Origin: Streptomyces sp. ACA25
GTDB taxonomy: Bacteria > Actinomycetota > Actinomycetes > Streptomycetales > Streptomycetaceae
DNA: 64,000 nt
Reading direction: 5' to 3'
Assembly: GCF_028200735.1 (NCBI RefSeq)
Contig: NZ_JAQKPV010000012.1
Coordinates: forward strand, 105,922-169,921
Of this stretch, positions 33,709 through 41,664 are shown piece after piece. The position numbers and the translations under genes were made by a program. Position 1 is the first letter of the stretch. The number at the start of each line of letters is the position of its first letter. The notes below the pieces were generated by a model. It was not told the origin of the DNA, made no database searches, and saw nothing but the letters and a program-made list of their open reading frames with translations.

Positions 33709-34947
33709 ATGACCATGACCTCGGTCCCGCCCCGGGAGCACCTCTACCGTGACTGGCTGCTGGAACGGCTGAGTCACTACCTCGGCCGACGGCCGGCGCC
33801 GGACAGCGACTTCGCCGTCAGCGGCCTCGACTCGGTGGCGGCCCTCAGCCTCTACGGGGACATCGAGGAAGCCTTCGGCCCGCTCGTCGAGCCCACCGAC
33901 ATCCGGGAGTACCCCACCGCCCGGCTGCTCGCCCGCCACCTGGCCTGCCGGGACGTGCGGCCGGGAGCCGGACACCGCGTCCGGACCGCATTCGTCTTCA
34001 CCGGTCTGGGAGCCCAGCACCCGGGGATGACCGCAGCTCTCTACATCCAGTGCCCGGACTACCGGACGGCGCTCGACGAGGCTGCGGAAGCCCTGCTGCC
34101 CTACACCGGTGTCTCCGTGGTGGACCTGATCCTCAGCGGCGACACCCGCCTCCACCAGACGGCGTTCGCCCAGCCGTCGCTGTTCGCGGTCGGGTACGCA
34201 CTGGCCCGGATGCTGGAACAGGCCGGGGTGGTACCGGCGGCCGTTCTCGGGCAGGGCATCGGAGAGTACGCCGCGGCGGTGGTCGTGGGTGCGCTGACAC
34301 TGCCGGACGCCGCGAAACTGGTGGCGATCCGCGGAGCCTTCCTGCAGTACCTGCCCTCGGGCGGCGGAATGATGGCCACCGGCCTGTCACCCTACGAAGC
34401 AGCCCACCTGGCCGCGCCGGAGGCCACGGTCGGTATCGGGGTCATCAACGGCCCGCGTTCCACCGTGCTCTCGGGCGACCGCGGCGCGCTGGAGCGCATC
34501 GAGGATCAGCTCCGCGCCCGGGGCCAGCGCTGCATCCACCTGCCGGGAACCCACGCGTTCCATTCGCCGCTGATGGAGCCGGCGGTGCCCCGCTTCGAGG
34601 CGGTGGCACGCCGGCTGCCCGGAGGCGCGCCGCGCCTCCCCTTCTACTCCACGGTCCGCGGACGGCTCACCACCGAACCCCTGCACTCCGGGTACTGGAC
34701 GGAGCAGATCACCGCACCGGTGCGGTTCGCCGAGGCGGCCCGGCAACTGCTCGACCAGCAGGCCCCCAGCCACGTGGTGGAGATCGGGCCGCGCACCGTA
34801 CTCATCCCGTACCTGCGCCGGCTCGCTGGTCGCGGGACCCCGGCCTGCCGGATGGCCTGCGCCGGACCGCGGTCCGGCGCGGAAGAGGTGCGGAAGCTCC
34901 TGGCCGAGCTCCAGGCGCGGCCCGTCTCCGCACCGGTCGGGTCCTGA
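33709..34947 (+). CDS. ACP fused to an acyltransferase domain without catalytic Ser
   Basis: A 412-residue fusion. Residues 8-82 form an ACP (VSGLDSVAALSLY, phosphopantetheine on Ser42). Residues 92-400 are a malonyl-transferase-like AT with the opening FVFTGLGAQHPGM, GVINGPRSTVLSGD, THAFHSPLMEP (His285) and VVEIGPRTVL. The nucleophile motif, normally GHSxGE, reads GQGIGEY: His becomes Gln and Ser becomes Gly183. Transfer by the standard mechanism should therefore fail. The ACP probably receives the FAAL product; the AT could be a docking or specificity domain. The stop overlaps the PPTase start by one base. Confidence 0.88.
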   Translation: MTMTSVPPREHLYRDWLLERLSHYLGRRPAPDSDFAVSGLDSVAALSLYGDIEEAFGPLVEPTDIREYPTARLLARHLACRDVRPGAGHRVRTAFVFTGLGAQHPGMTAALYIQCPDYRTALDEAAEALLPYTGVSVVDLILSGDTRLHQTAFAQPSLFAVGYALARMLEQAGVVPAAVLGQGIGEYAAAVVVGALTLPDAAKLVAIRGAFLQYLPSGGGMMATGLSPYEAAHLAAPEATVGIGVINGPRSTVLSGDRGALERIEDQLRARGQRCIHLPGTHAFHSPLMEPAVPRFEAVARRLPGGAPRLPFYSTVRGRLTTEPLHSGYWTEQITAPVRFAEAARQLLDQQAPSHVVEIGPRTVLIPYLRRLAGRGTPACRMACAGPRSGAEEVRKLLAELQARPVSAPVGS

Positions 34948-35891
34948 TGCCCGGCCCGCACGTGGGGATTCCGGAGCCGCTGCCGACCGGGACTCCGGGA
35001 CAGCTGGGGCACGGCGTGCGGGCGGCACTGGCCACCTCCGGGACGGCGGTGGTGCACGGCAGCCTGGACGCCTGGCTGCCCGGCCCCGGCCGCACCGGGC
35101 CCGCGCTGCGCCGGCTCCTGGGCCGGGACTGGCAGCGCTACCAGCGCATTCCCCTGCCCCGGATGAGGGAACGGTTCGCCGCTTCCCGGCTGCTCCTGCG
35201 ACATGTCGCAGGAGCAGCCATCGACGCCGCACCGGAATCGGTGGACCTGTCCTACCAACCGGGTGGCCGACCGTACGTGCGGGGGTGCGATCAGATCGAC
35301 GTCAGCCTCAGCCACACCGACGAGATGCTGGTGGTGGGGGTGACCCGGCGGGGCCGCATCGGTGTGGACGTGGAACGCCGCGCGCGCCGGATGGCCGGTA
35401 CCGGCTCGGAGTCACAGACCTGCACCCCGTTCGAACGTGCCCGGCTCGATCCGGTCGACATGCGGGTCCGCAACGACACGCTGGTGCGCCTGTGGACGCT
35501 GAAGGAGGCGTACACCAAGGCTCTGGGGCAGGGACTCAGGCTGCGGTTCACGGAGTTCGGCTTCGCGCTGCGGGCGGACGGAGCCTGTCTGACCGGGCCG
35601 GCGGGGGAGCCGGCCGGGGAGCCGGACTGGAGCTTCGGCACGTTCCACCTTCCCGGTGACTACGTGGTGGGTGCCGCGGTGCATGATGCCGGTCTGGGGG
35701 CGGGCAGCGACCTGTCCACGCTGACCGCGCTCGACGAGGGCATGCTGGACGCGCTGCTGGGCGCGGCGAGCACCTCAGGCGATCCAGCCGGCTTCCTGCG
35801 CGATGCGGACCGCGTCGACCCGGTTACGGGCATGCAGTTTGGTCACGATGGCGGAAAGGTAATTCCGCACCGTTCCCTTGGAGAGGTATAG
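34947..35891 (+). CDS. 4'-phosphopantetheinyl transferase (Sfp type)
   Basis: A 314-residue PPTase with the motifs QIDVSLSHTDEMLVVGV, RIGVDVERRARR (metal ligands) and LWTLKEAYTKALG. It should attach phosphopantetheine to the ACPs and PCP in this cluster. The ATG at 34947 overlaps the preceding stop (TGATG). The final 39 codons overlap the 3' end of the response regulator gene on the other strand (35775-35891); the C-terminal tail beyond about residue 275 is outside the family core and may be read-through into the antisense gene. Confidence 0.88.
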   Translation: MPGPHVGIPEPLPTGTPGQLGHGVRAALATSGTAVVHGSLDAWLPGPGRTGPALRRLLGRDWQRYQRIPLPRMRERFAASRLLLRHVAGAAIDAAPESVDLSYQPGGRPYVRGCDQIDVSLSHTDEMLVVGVTRRGRIGVDVERRARRMAGTGSESQTCTPFERARLDPVDMRVRNDTLVRLWTLKEAYTKALGQGLRLRFTEFGFALRADGACLTGPAGEPAGEPDWSFGTFHLPGDYVVGAAVHDAGLGAGSDLSTLTALDEGMLDALLGAASTSGDPAGFLRDADRVDPVTGMQFGHDGGKVIPHRSLGEV

Positions 35892-36389
35892 GCAGGCGGC
35901 GATCTCCGCCGCTTCCGCCCCGCGCGCGGCGAGCCGCAGCACCTCCAGCTCACGGGCGGAAAGCGGCACTTCAGGGGTGTCCCACGCGGTCATCGCCAGC
36001 TGCGGATCCAGCACCCGCTGCCCGCTCGCCACCGCGCGGACCGCGGAAGCCAGCTGGTCCGAGGGCGCGTCCTTCAGCAGGAAGCCGTTCACCTGGGCAT
36101 TCAAGGCGCGGCGCAGGGTGCCCGGCCGACCCATGCTGGTCAGCAGCAGCGTGCGGCAGCGGGGGAGGTGACGGCGCAGGTCGATCGCGGCGTCGATGCC
36201 GTCCACTCCCGGCAGGTCCACGTCTATGACGGCCACGTCGGGGTGCGTCCGCAATGCCTCCGGAACGATCTCGTCCCCGGAGGCGACCTCGGCGATGACC
36301 CGCAGGTCGCGCTCCAGTTCGAGGAGCGCGACCAGTGCCCCCCGGACCATCGGCACGTCCTCGGCCAGCAGCACCTTCACGGTCAGCAT
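35775..36389 (-). CDS. NarL/FixJ-type response regulator
   Basis: A 204-residue two-component regulator: receiver domain (KVLLAEDVPMVRGALV, phospho-Asp in AVIDVDLPGVDGIDA, LLLTS, FLLKDAPSDQL) and a LuxR-type HTH (VPLSARELEVLRLAARG, YLSKGTVRNYLSAIVTKL). It resembles the DesR group. The histidine kinase is 38 bases upstream in the same operon, which begins with the YcaO and precursor-like genes. Targets are unknown; its operon is the one in the cluster with no SARP-type box. The 3' end overlaps the PPTase gene tail by 117 bases. Confidence 0.9.
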   Translation of the reverse strand: MLTVKVLLAEDVPMVRGALVALLELERDLRVIAEVASGDEIVPEALRTHPDVAVIDVDLPGVDGIDAAIDLRRHLPRCRTLLLTSMGRPGTLRRALNAQVNGFLLKDAPSDQLASAVRAVASGQRVLDPQLAMTAWDTPEVPLSARELEVLRLAARGAEAAEIAACLYLSKGTVRNYLSAIVTKLHARNRVDAVRIAQEAGWIA

Positions 36390-36427
36390 GGGTCCCCCTC
36401 AGCGCTCTTCAACGGCGGAACCGGCAA

Positions 36428-37717
36428 TCACTGAGCTGCTGCGCGCTCCCCTTCCGCTCCTTCGGGGGTCCTGTCGGCACCGGCCGGAGCTTCCGCGGGG
36501 GAGGAAGCCCTCCCCAGCATCACCGGCGCCTCCACTGTCAGCCGGTAGCTGCCGGTGCCCGGGCTGCTCGCGCTGATCGTCCCGCCCACCGCTTCGAGCC
36601 GTGCATGGAGATTGCCCAGCCCACTGCCGCTGTGCGGGGGCGGTGGCGCGGCCCGGTCGGGCACCCCGTCGTTCTCCAGCATAAACCGGACGGTGCAAGA
36701 TTGCTGCCGGACGGTCACATGGCAGTGTTCGGCCTTGCTGTGCCGCAGGACATTGGTGACCCCTTCCCGCAGGGCGATCGCCAGCACGGTGTCGATCGCC
36801 GGGTGCAGCCGGCCGAGGTCCGCGGTGTCGCAGGTGACCTCGATGTCCGCAGCCCGCAGCACCTCTTCGGCGGAGACCAGTTCCTCGCGCAGGGACATGT
36901 CCCGGTAGGCGTGCGAGACCAGCCGTACGTCGGCCAGGGCGCGCCGGGACAGATCCAGAATGCTGACGATCTCCCGCTGTGCCCGGTCCGGGTTCACGTT
37001 GGCCAGCCGGTGGGCGAGTTCGCTTTTCAGGGTGATCGCCGAGAGGCTGTAGCCGAGCAGGTCGTGCAGGTCCCTGGAGAAGCGCATCCGCTCGTTGGCC
37101 ACCGCCATGGTGGCCATTTCCCGCCGGGTCGCGTGCACCTCCGTGACCAGGTGGGACAGTCGCGTGATGCCGAAGAGGATCAGCCCGGCCATCATGGTCG
37201 ACAAGGTCAGGTAGGCGACCGTGACGAAGTCCCCGCCGGCGTTCACCACCATGAACATCATGAAGAGGCCGATCCCGCCCACCATGGGCAGGGCGACCCG
37301 TCCCGGAAGCAGCAGCAGCAGCGAGCCGGCGAGCGGTCCGGCCATGGTGCCCCAGTTGAGGCCGTACAGCAGGAAGGGCAGAAAGGTCAGGACTGCCTGG
37401 ACGGTCAGCATCGTGCAGCGGCGGCGCAGCGACCAGCGCTGGGCGCCTGGCGTGATGTGGACCAGCTGGACGGCGAAGACGACGAGCACACACGCTATGG
37501 AGGTGAGCAACTCATCCCGGGTGGGATCGGTGTTGAGCACATTCAGCACCACGATGAAGCCGTAGTAGGCCACTGTGCCCACCGCGATCGACTGTGCCAG
37601 CCGGGGCGGGGGCATCTGGATGTGGCGGCGCCGGTCCGGCGAGCTGTCGACAGCCGCTGGTGGCGAGCCGCTGGAAGGCAACGGATCTGGTGTACCGCCG
37701 GCCATGCGCTTTTCCAC
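36428..37717 (-). CDS. Membrane histidine kinase (DesK/HisKA_3 type)
   Basis: A 429-residue sensor kinase. About five or six hydrophobic segments occupy residues 35-190, followed by the dimerisation/phospho-acceptor region MRFSRDLHDLLGYSLSAITL with the acceptor His, and a HATPase with GVTNVLRHSKAEHCHV and SGSGLGNLHARLEAVGG. Little of the protein lies outside the membrane, so it probably senses a membrane state or a lipophilic ligand. The GTG at 37717 is chosen because GAGGAG lies six bases upstream; an ATG at 37780 lacks a site. Partner of the adjacent response regulator. Confidence 0.88.
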   Translation of the reverse strand: MEKRMAGGTPDPLPSSGSPPAAVDSSPDRRRHIQMPPPRLAQSIAVGTVAYYGFIVVLNVLNTDPTRDELLTSIACVLVVFAVQLVHITPGAQRWSLRRRCTMLTVQAVLTFLPFLLYGLNWGTMAGPLAGSLLLLLPGRVALPMVGGIGLFMMFMVVNAGGDFVTVAYLTLSTMMAGLILFGITRLSHLVTEVHATRREMATMAVANERMRFSRDLHDLLGYSLSAITLKSELAHRLANVNPDRAQREIVSILDLSRRALADVRLVSHAYRDMSLREELVSAEEVLRAADIEVTCDTADLGRLHPAIDTVLAIALREGVTNVLRHSKAEHCHVTVRQQSCTVRFMLENDGVPDRAAPPPPHSGSGLGNLHARLEAVGGTISASSPGTGSYRLTVEAPVMLGRASSPAEAPAGADRTPEGAEGERAAAQ

Positions 37718-37802
37718 CGGATTCTCCTCGGGGGAGGCAGTTTCCGCGCATGCTACGGTCGCCGATCGGTGCCGTGCCACTGATTGTCCGGAAGCTGGCG
37801 GC

Positions 37803-40115
37803 TCAGGCGAACAGCGGTATGGGGTTCAGGTGGTGATAGTCCGTCGGGCTCGCCAGGCGTCCGAGCCGCACCGGGACGTCGAACAGCCTGCCGGGCGCGA
37901 ACCGTGCCCAGAAGTGCCGCAGCCCGGGAACGAGCACTTTTGCCACCGGCAGTCCGATGTCGGGCTGCGTCTGGTCCAGCACCAGCAACTCCGAGCCGAG
38001 GGCTGTCACCAGGTTCTCCGCCGCCCTGATGTCGGCTCGCAGATCCCGCCGGGGAGTGTAGGACCAGTGCGCCGGGGGGCGAGGTGACTCGGCGGGGTCG
38101 GGCAGCAGATACGGCTGGTTCCGGACGGTGGCCCGGGTCCACCAGGAGAGCAATTCCGGGTCGGCCTGCGGATACGCGGCCGGGTCACTATGGCTGATTC
38201 CTGCCACCGGCCCCGTGAGCTGGGACATCTCCGTCACCGCGCGTCGCAGGGCGAGCCGTGGATCGTAGTGGGCACCGAACCCCAGGGAGATGTCCTCGGC
38301 CGGCTTGTCCGTCCGGCGGGAGACCGCGGCCATCGCCGGGATCCCCAGATCCGAGGTGAGATCGAGGACCCACAGCTCCCGGTTGATGCGGGAGTAGTCC
38401 TCCCGGAGCCCGGCCAGCCAGGGTGCGTCGAAGGCATCCAGGTCCACCGCCGGGTGCCGGGTGCGGTTGTACCACCACAGCGCCACGGCGTCCCGTTCCA
38501 CCAGCTCCAGAAAGCCCTGGACGACGGCGTCCTCCAGGCTTCCGCCCGCCGCGTTCCCGTTGGAGTCGGCCTGGGGCGCCTCCTCGTCGGTGCCGTACCG
38601 GCCGGGGAAGTAGAGCAGGGAGGTGGGAAGCATCCGGTGCCGGCCGGCCGACACCGACCACACCGGTGTCCAGTCGACCGGCCGGTCGGCGGCGAAGGGC
38701 GCGCAGACCTGCTGAAAGGTGGAGTGCCGGGTGTTCCAGTGCTGCCGGTTGCGGAATTGCTCCTGTGCGAAGAGCTGACAGGCATTCGGATGGACGGCTG
38801 CCTCACCGATGCCGTTCATCGTGTCGTGAACGGTCGGTTCGTCTCCCTGACGCGTCGCGGAGTAGCGTTCCACCGCCTCGCACAGCGCCCCGACCTCGGC
38901 TTCCTCGGCGGTGGCTCCCTTGCCGCCGCTGAGACTGCGCAGGCTGCCCCGGAATTCGGCGAGCGTGCGGGTGCCGAGGGCGAGGTTGTGCCCGGAGACG
39001 TAGCTGTTGAGCCCGGCCGGCAGCCGGGTGTCGCGCCGGATACCGGAGATGATTCCTGTGACGGGACTGACCAGATGGCCGTAGCGGCGCTGCATGTCCG
39101 TCGAGGAGACCGCCCGGTGGTTGTTGCCGGAGTCCTGGAGCTTGAGCACGGACCGCAGGACGACGGGGCGCCGCACCCGGTCCTGGACCAGGCCGGGGTC
39201 CCCGCACCGGGGGCACTGGGGGCGTTGCTGCACCCGGTGCTGCACGGTGCGCAGGGTCAGCGTGTCCATGACGGTGACGGTCTGCTGGTTCTCTCCCCGC
39301 AGACCCGCCAGCCACTTCGCGGTCTCCAGGGCGGCCGCGTGCATGCCCAGGCTCTGTCCCGCGGCCAGCGAGGCGTCCGGAAGCGGGACCGGCCTGTCGA
39401 GCGCCAGCGCCTGCTGCACCGGTATCTCCGAACGGCGATGCGCGCGCAGCCGGTGTGCCAGGCAGGACCAGCAGGCCCCGGCCGGGTGGAAGACGGGCCC
39501 CACCCAGGGCGCCGACCCGCCGGGGGAGGCCAGCAGCCACGGCCGGCGGCGGGCCCGGTGCCAGGCGTCGATCCGCTCGAGCTCGGGAGCGAGGTAGTCG
39601 TCACAGAGCACCAGCGAGAAGGCGCCTGCCGCCGGTTCCGGGGCGGGGCCTTCCGCGTCGGTCACGGTGAGTCCGGAGCTCACGCAGGCGGCCCGGGCCT
39701 GCTCCGGTTCGACCCGCCCCACAGAGATGATCCTGACCGGTGTCCGGGTGACGGAATCCCCCGCCTCGTTACCGTCCAGTCCGGCCAGCTCCCAGTACGC
39801 GGCCGCTGCGGCGGAGCCGGCCCGAACCGCCCCCGTGCCGGATCTGCGGTAGCCGATGAGTCCTGCTCTCGCGAGGGTGCCGAGGAGCCGGCCCACGTCT
39901 CGGGCCGGGGTCAGAGCGCTCGCCTCGGCGAGAAGCTCGGGCACGGTTCGGGTGCCGTCGAGCAGGGGAGCGAGGAGCTGGATGTCCCTGCCGTGCAGCA
40001 CGGTGACCCCTGGCTCGGAGAGCAGGTACACCGCCTCACCCGGCAGTACTTCGACCCGCAAGTGTCTGCGGAACCCCACGCGCGGGGCGCTGCGGACGTC
40101 TTCCTGTCCCTTCAT
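37803..40115 (-). CDS. Fused E1-like/YcaO cyclodehydratase (TOMM type)
   Basis: A 770-residue fusion. Residues 1-310 are an E1-like leader-binding (C) domain with a zinc site formed by Cys215, Cys218, Cys301 and Cys304 (CWSC, CPRC). Residues 330-770 are a YcaO (D) domain with ATP-site signatures GALCEAVERYSA, SNGNAAGGSLEDAVVQGF and LELVERDA, ending in the characteristic Pro-rich tail (NPIPLFA). Such enzymes convert Cys/Ser/Thr in a bound peptide to azolines; some YcaO proteins make thioamides or amidines. No flavin dehydrogenase, protease or exporter is adjacent. The ATG at 40115 overlaps the upstream small gene by four bases, so that gene likely encodes the substrate or a partner. Confidence 0.88.
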   Translation of the reverse strand: MKGQEDVRSAPRVGFRRHLRVEVLPGEAVYLLSEPGVTVLHGRDIQLLAPLLDGTRTVPELLAEASALTPARDVGRLLGTLARAGLIGYRRSGTGAVRAGSAAAAAYWELAGLDGNEAGDSVTRTPVRIISVGRVEPEQARAACVSSGLTVTDAEGPAPEPAAGAFSLVLCDDYLAPELERIDAWHRARRRPWLLASPGGSAPWVGPVFHPAGACWSCLAHRLRAHRRSEIPVQQALALDRPVPLPDASLAAGQSLGMHAAALETAKWLAGLRGENQQTVTVMDTLTLRTVQHRVQQRPQCPRCGDPGLVQDRVRRPVVLRSVLKLQDSGNNHRAVSSTDMQRRYGHLVSPVTGIISGIRRDTRLPAGLNSYVSGHNLALGTRTLAEFRGSLRSLSGGKGATAEEAEVGALCEAVERYSATRQGDEPTVHDTMNGIGEAAVHPNACQLFAQEQFRNRQHWNTRHSTFQQVCAPFAADRPVDWTPVWSVSAGRHRMLPTSLLYFPGRYGTDEEAPQADSNGNAAGGSLEDAVVQGFLELVERDAVALWWYNRTRHPAVDLDAFDAPWLAGLREDYSRINRELWVLDLTSDLGIPAMAAVSRRTDKPAEDISLGFGAHYDPRLALRRAVTEMSQLTGPVAGISHSDPAAYPQADPELLSWWTRATVRNQPYLLPDPAESPRPPAHWSYTPRRDLRADIRAAENLVTALGSELLVLDQTQPDIGLPVAKVLVPGLRHFWARFAPGRLFDVPVRLGRLASPTDYHHLNPIPLFA

Positions 40116-40465
40116 GCCGGGACCGTTTCGAGCGAGAGCTCCGAGGGAGCCGGCGCCGGGCGGCTCCAGGTCCCGAGCGTCTGAGAGACCATCAGGTCCG
40201 GACCTCCCGCCACCACGGGCGTTCCGGCTTGGTCGAGCCGTACGGACGCCCGCCCGCTGAGGTGCTCGATGACGCCGGTGTGATCCGCGTACACCGGCTC
40301 GGCTCCCGCGTCGAAGCCGTGCTGCAGCAGCACGCTGACGGGGTCGTGGAAGTAGCGCTCTGCCAGCTCGGGCTCCAGGCCGAGGCGGGCCGTCAGTTCG
40401 GCTGCCCGGAGCTCGTCGGGGACGGAGGAGGAGGGAGACGGTGCCTGAGTGGTCATAGCGTTCAT
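40112..40465 (-). CDS. Possible precursor peptide/leader protein for the YcaO enzyme
   Basis: A 117-residue acidic protein translated from the ATG at 40465 (GGAG six bases upstream), overlapping the YcaO gene by four bases. The middle (LGLEPELAERYFHDPVSVLLQHGF) resembles nitrile-hydratase-like leader peptides (a DP..vL...G pattern). The C-terminal 30 residues (MVSQTLGTWSRPAPAPSELS and on) hold several Ser and Thr but no Cys, so oxazoline-type changes would be the only azole option. I cannot tell whether it is a true precursor or a docking partner. ATG codons at 40477 and 40456 are alternatives. Confidence 0.6.
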   Translation of the reverse strand: MNAMTTQAPSPSSSVPDELRAAELTARLGLEPELAERYFHDPVSVLLQHGFDAGAEPVYADHTGVIEHLSGRASVRLDQAGTPVVAGGPDLMVSQTLGTWSRPAPAPSELSLETVPA

Positions 40466-40567
40466 CGAACTCTCCATCTTCTGGCGGATGCCCGTTCGGT
40501 GGGTTACCTGAGACAGAGTGTGGAGGTTGTGAAGGCTGCTCTGACAGTGCCGACCTCACCATCCATG

Positions 40568-40582
40568 TGTGAATTCTTCACA
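40568..40582. promoter_or_regulatory. Inverted repeat TGTGAA-TTC-TTCACA in the SARP/YcaO intergenic region
   Basis: Perfect six-base arms with a three-base centre, in the divergent region between the YcaO operon and the SARP gene (160 bases before the SARP ATG). It could be an operator for the two-component regulator or another factor. Confidence 0.4.
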
Positions 40583-40728
40583 TGTCCGTTCGTGTGCCGG
40601 TCACTGGGACGACTCTGCCGCCGGTGCCATGCTTCCTGGTAGCGCGTCTTCTGCTGACGCGGCACCAGCGAACTTCGACCAAGAGCCGGGCGAACTCCCG
40701 GTGGGACTCCGTCGAGGAGAGGTACGCC

Positions 40729-41547
40729 ATGGACATCAAGATTCTCGGGCCGTTCGCAGCATCCATGCACGAGGTGTCGGTTCTGCCGAGCGCCGCCAAG
40801 CCCCGCCAGGTGCTCGCGCTGCTCGCTCTGCACGCCGACCGCATGGTGACCGTCCCCACCCTCATGGAAGAACTGTGGGGAGAGGCCATACCACGCAGCG
40901 CGGCGACCACCCTGCAGACATACATACTGCAGTTGCGCCGCCGGATCGGCGAGGCCACCTGTGGCCGCCAGGCCGGCCGGGAACCCAAGGACGTCCTGCT
41001 CACCCGGCACGGCGGCTACCTGCTCCAGGTGCAGCCGGGGCAGCTCGACATCCAGGACTTCGAGCAGTACGCCGAGGACGGCCGCGCCGCCTGTGACGCC
41101 GGCCGGGACGAGAAGGGCTCGGAGCTGCTGCGCAAGGCCCTGGACACGTGGCGCGGTCAAGCGCTGGTGGACGTCCCGGTGGGCGGCGTGCTCGAGCTGG
41201 AGGTCCTGCGCCTGGAGGAGGGCCGGATGGCGACGCTGGAACGCCGCATCGGCGCCGACATGCGGCTCGGCAGGCACGCCGAACTCATCCCCGAACTCAC
41301 CGTACTGGCGGCCAAGTACCCGATGCATGAGAACTTCTGCGCCCAGCTGATGGCCGCGCTGCACGGCTCCGGCAGTTCCTGGCGCGCACTCGAGGCGTAC
41401 CAGCGGCTCCGGGGGACCCTGGTCGACGAGCTCGGTCTGGAGCCCTCCCGCAGGCTCCGGAACCTGCACCAGGCCGTGCTGGCGGGCGACCAGGATCTGG
41501 TGACGTCCTCGCGCGGCAGCGCGCTGGAGGCCGCACGGGCCGGCTGA
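40729..41547 (+). CDS. SARP-family pathway activator
   Basis: A 272-residue Streptomyces antibiotic regulatory protein. Residues 1-95 form an OmpR-like winged helix (MDIKILGPFA, AKPRQVLALLALHADRMV, LMEELWGEAIPRSAATTLQT, YILQLRRRIG) and 100-250 the bacterial transcriptional activation domain. SARPs bind heptad repeats placed 8 bp before the -10; fourteen such boxes are found between 3.5 and 41.7 kb, which makes this the likely master activator. The ATG at 40729 has GAGGAGAGG upstream and gives the right N-terminus. No TTA codon was noticed in it. Confidence 0.93.
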   Translation: MDIKILGPFAASMHEVSVLPSAAKPRQVLALLALHADRMVTVPTLMEELWGEAIPRSAATTLQTYILQLRRRIGEATCGRQAGREPKDVLLTRHGGYLLQVQPGQLDIQDFEQYAEDGRAACDAGRDEKGSELLRKALDTWRGQALVDVPVGGVLELEVLRLEEGRMATLERRIGADMRLGRHAELIPELTVLAAKYPMHENFCAQLMAALHGSGSSWRALEAYQRLRGTLVDELGLEPSRRLRNLHQAVLAGDQDLVTSSRGSALEAARAG

Positions 41548-41561
41548 ACGCACTCGCACCA

Positions 41562-41597
41562 TGGGCCCCGGACCGGTCGACACCGGTCCGGGGCCCA
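41562..41597. terminator. 16-bp perfect hairpin after the SARP gene
   Basis: Arms 41562-41577 and 41582-41597 are perfect reverse complements (TGGGCCCCGGACCGGT type) around a CGAC loop. It separates the SARP gene from the KS promoter. The rest of 41548-41864 holds the SARP-type box and a long untranslated leader. Confidence 0.8.
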
Positions 41598-41621
41598 CGT
41601 GCGTGCGGCTTCCGACGGGCT

Positions 41622-41664
41622 TCCACGCGGGCACGACCGGGGGTCGAGGAACCGGCCGAACCAT
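41622..41664 (+). promoter_or_regulatory. SARP-type promoter for the minimal PKS operon
   Basis: Heptads TCCACGC (41622), ACGACCG (41633) and TCGAGGA (41644), then 8 bp, then AACCAT (41659-41664). It predicts a leader of about 190 bases before the KS gene. Confidence 0.6.

Noticed and set aside
37718..37780. An earlier start for the histidine kinase at 37780
   Set aside because: No ribosome site; the added residues are Ser/Thr/Pro-rich without family match, while the GTG at 37717 has GAGGAG upstream.
40116..40562. N-terminal extension of the YcaO protein up to 40562
   Set aside because: The extension overlaps the separate 117-residue gene in another frame and has no domain. The ATG at 40115 with a four-base overlap is the normal coupled start.
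40478..40728. SARP-type box for the YcaO operon or for the SARP gene itself
   Set aside because: TCGA-like words occur, but none shows both the 11-bp spacing and the 8-bp distance to a suitable -10 in either direction.
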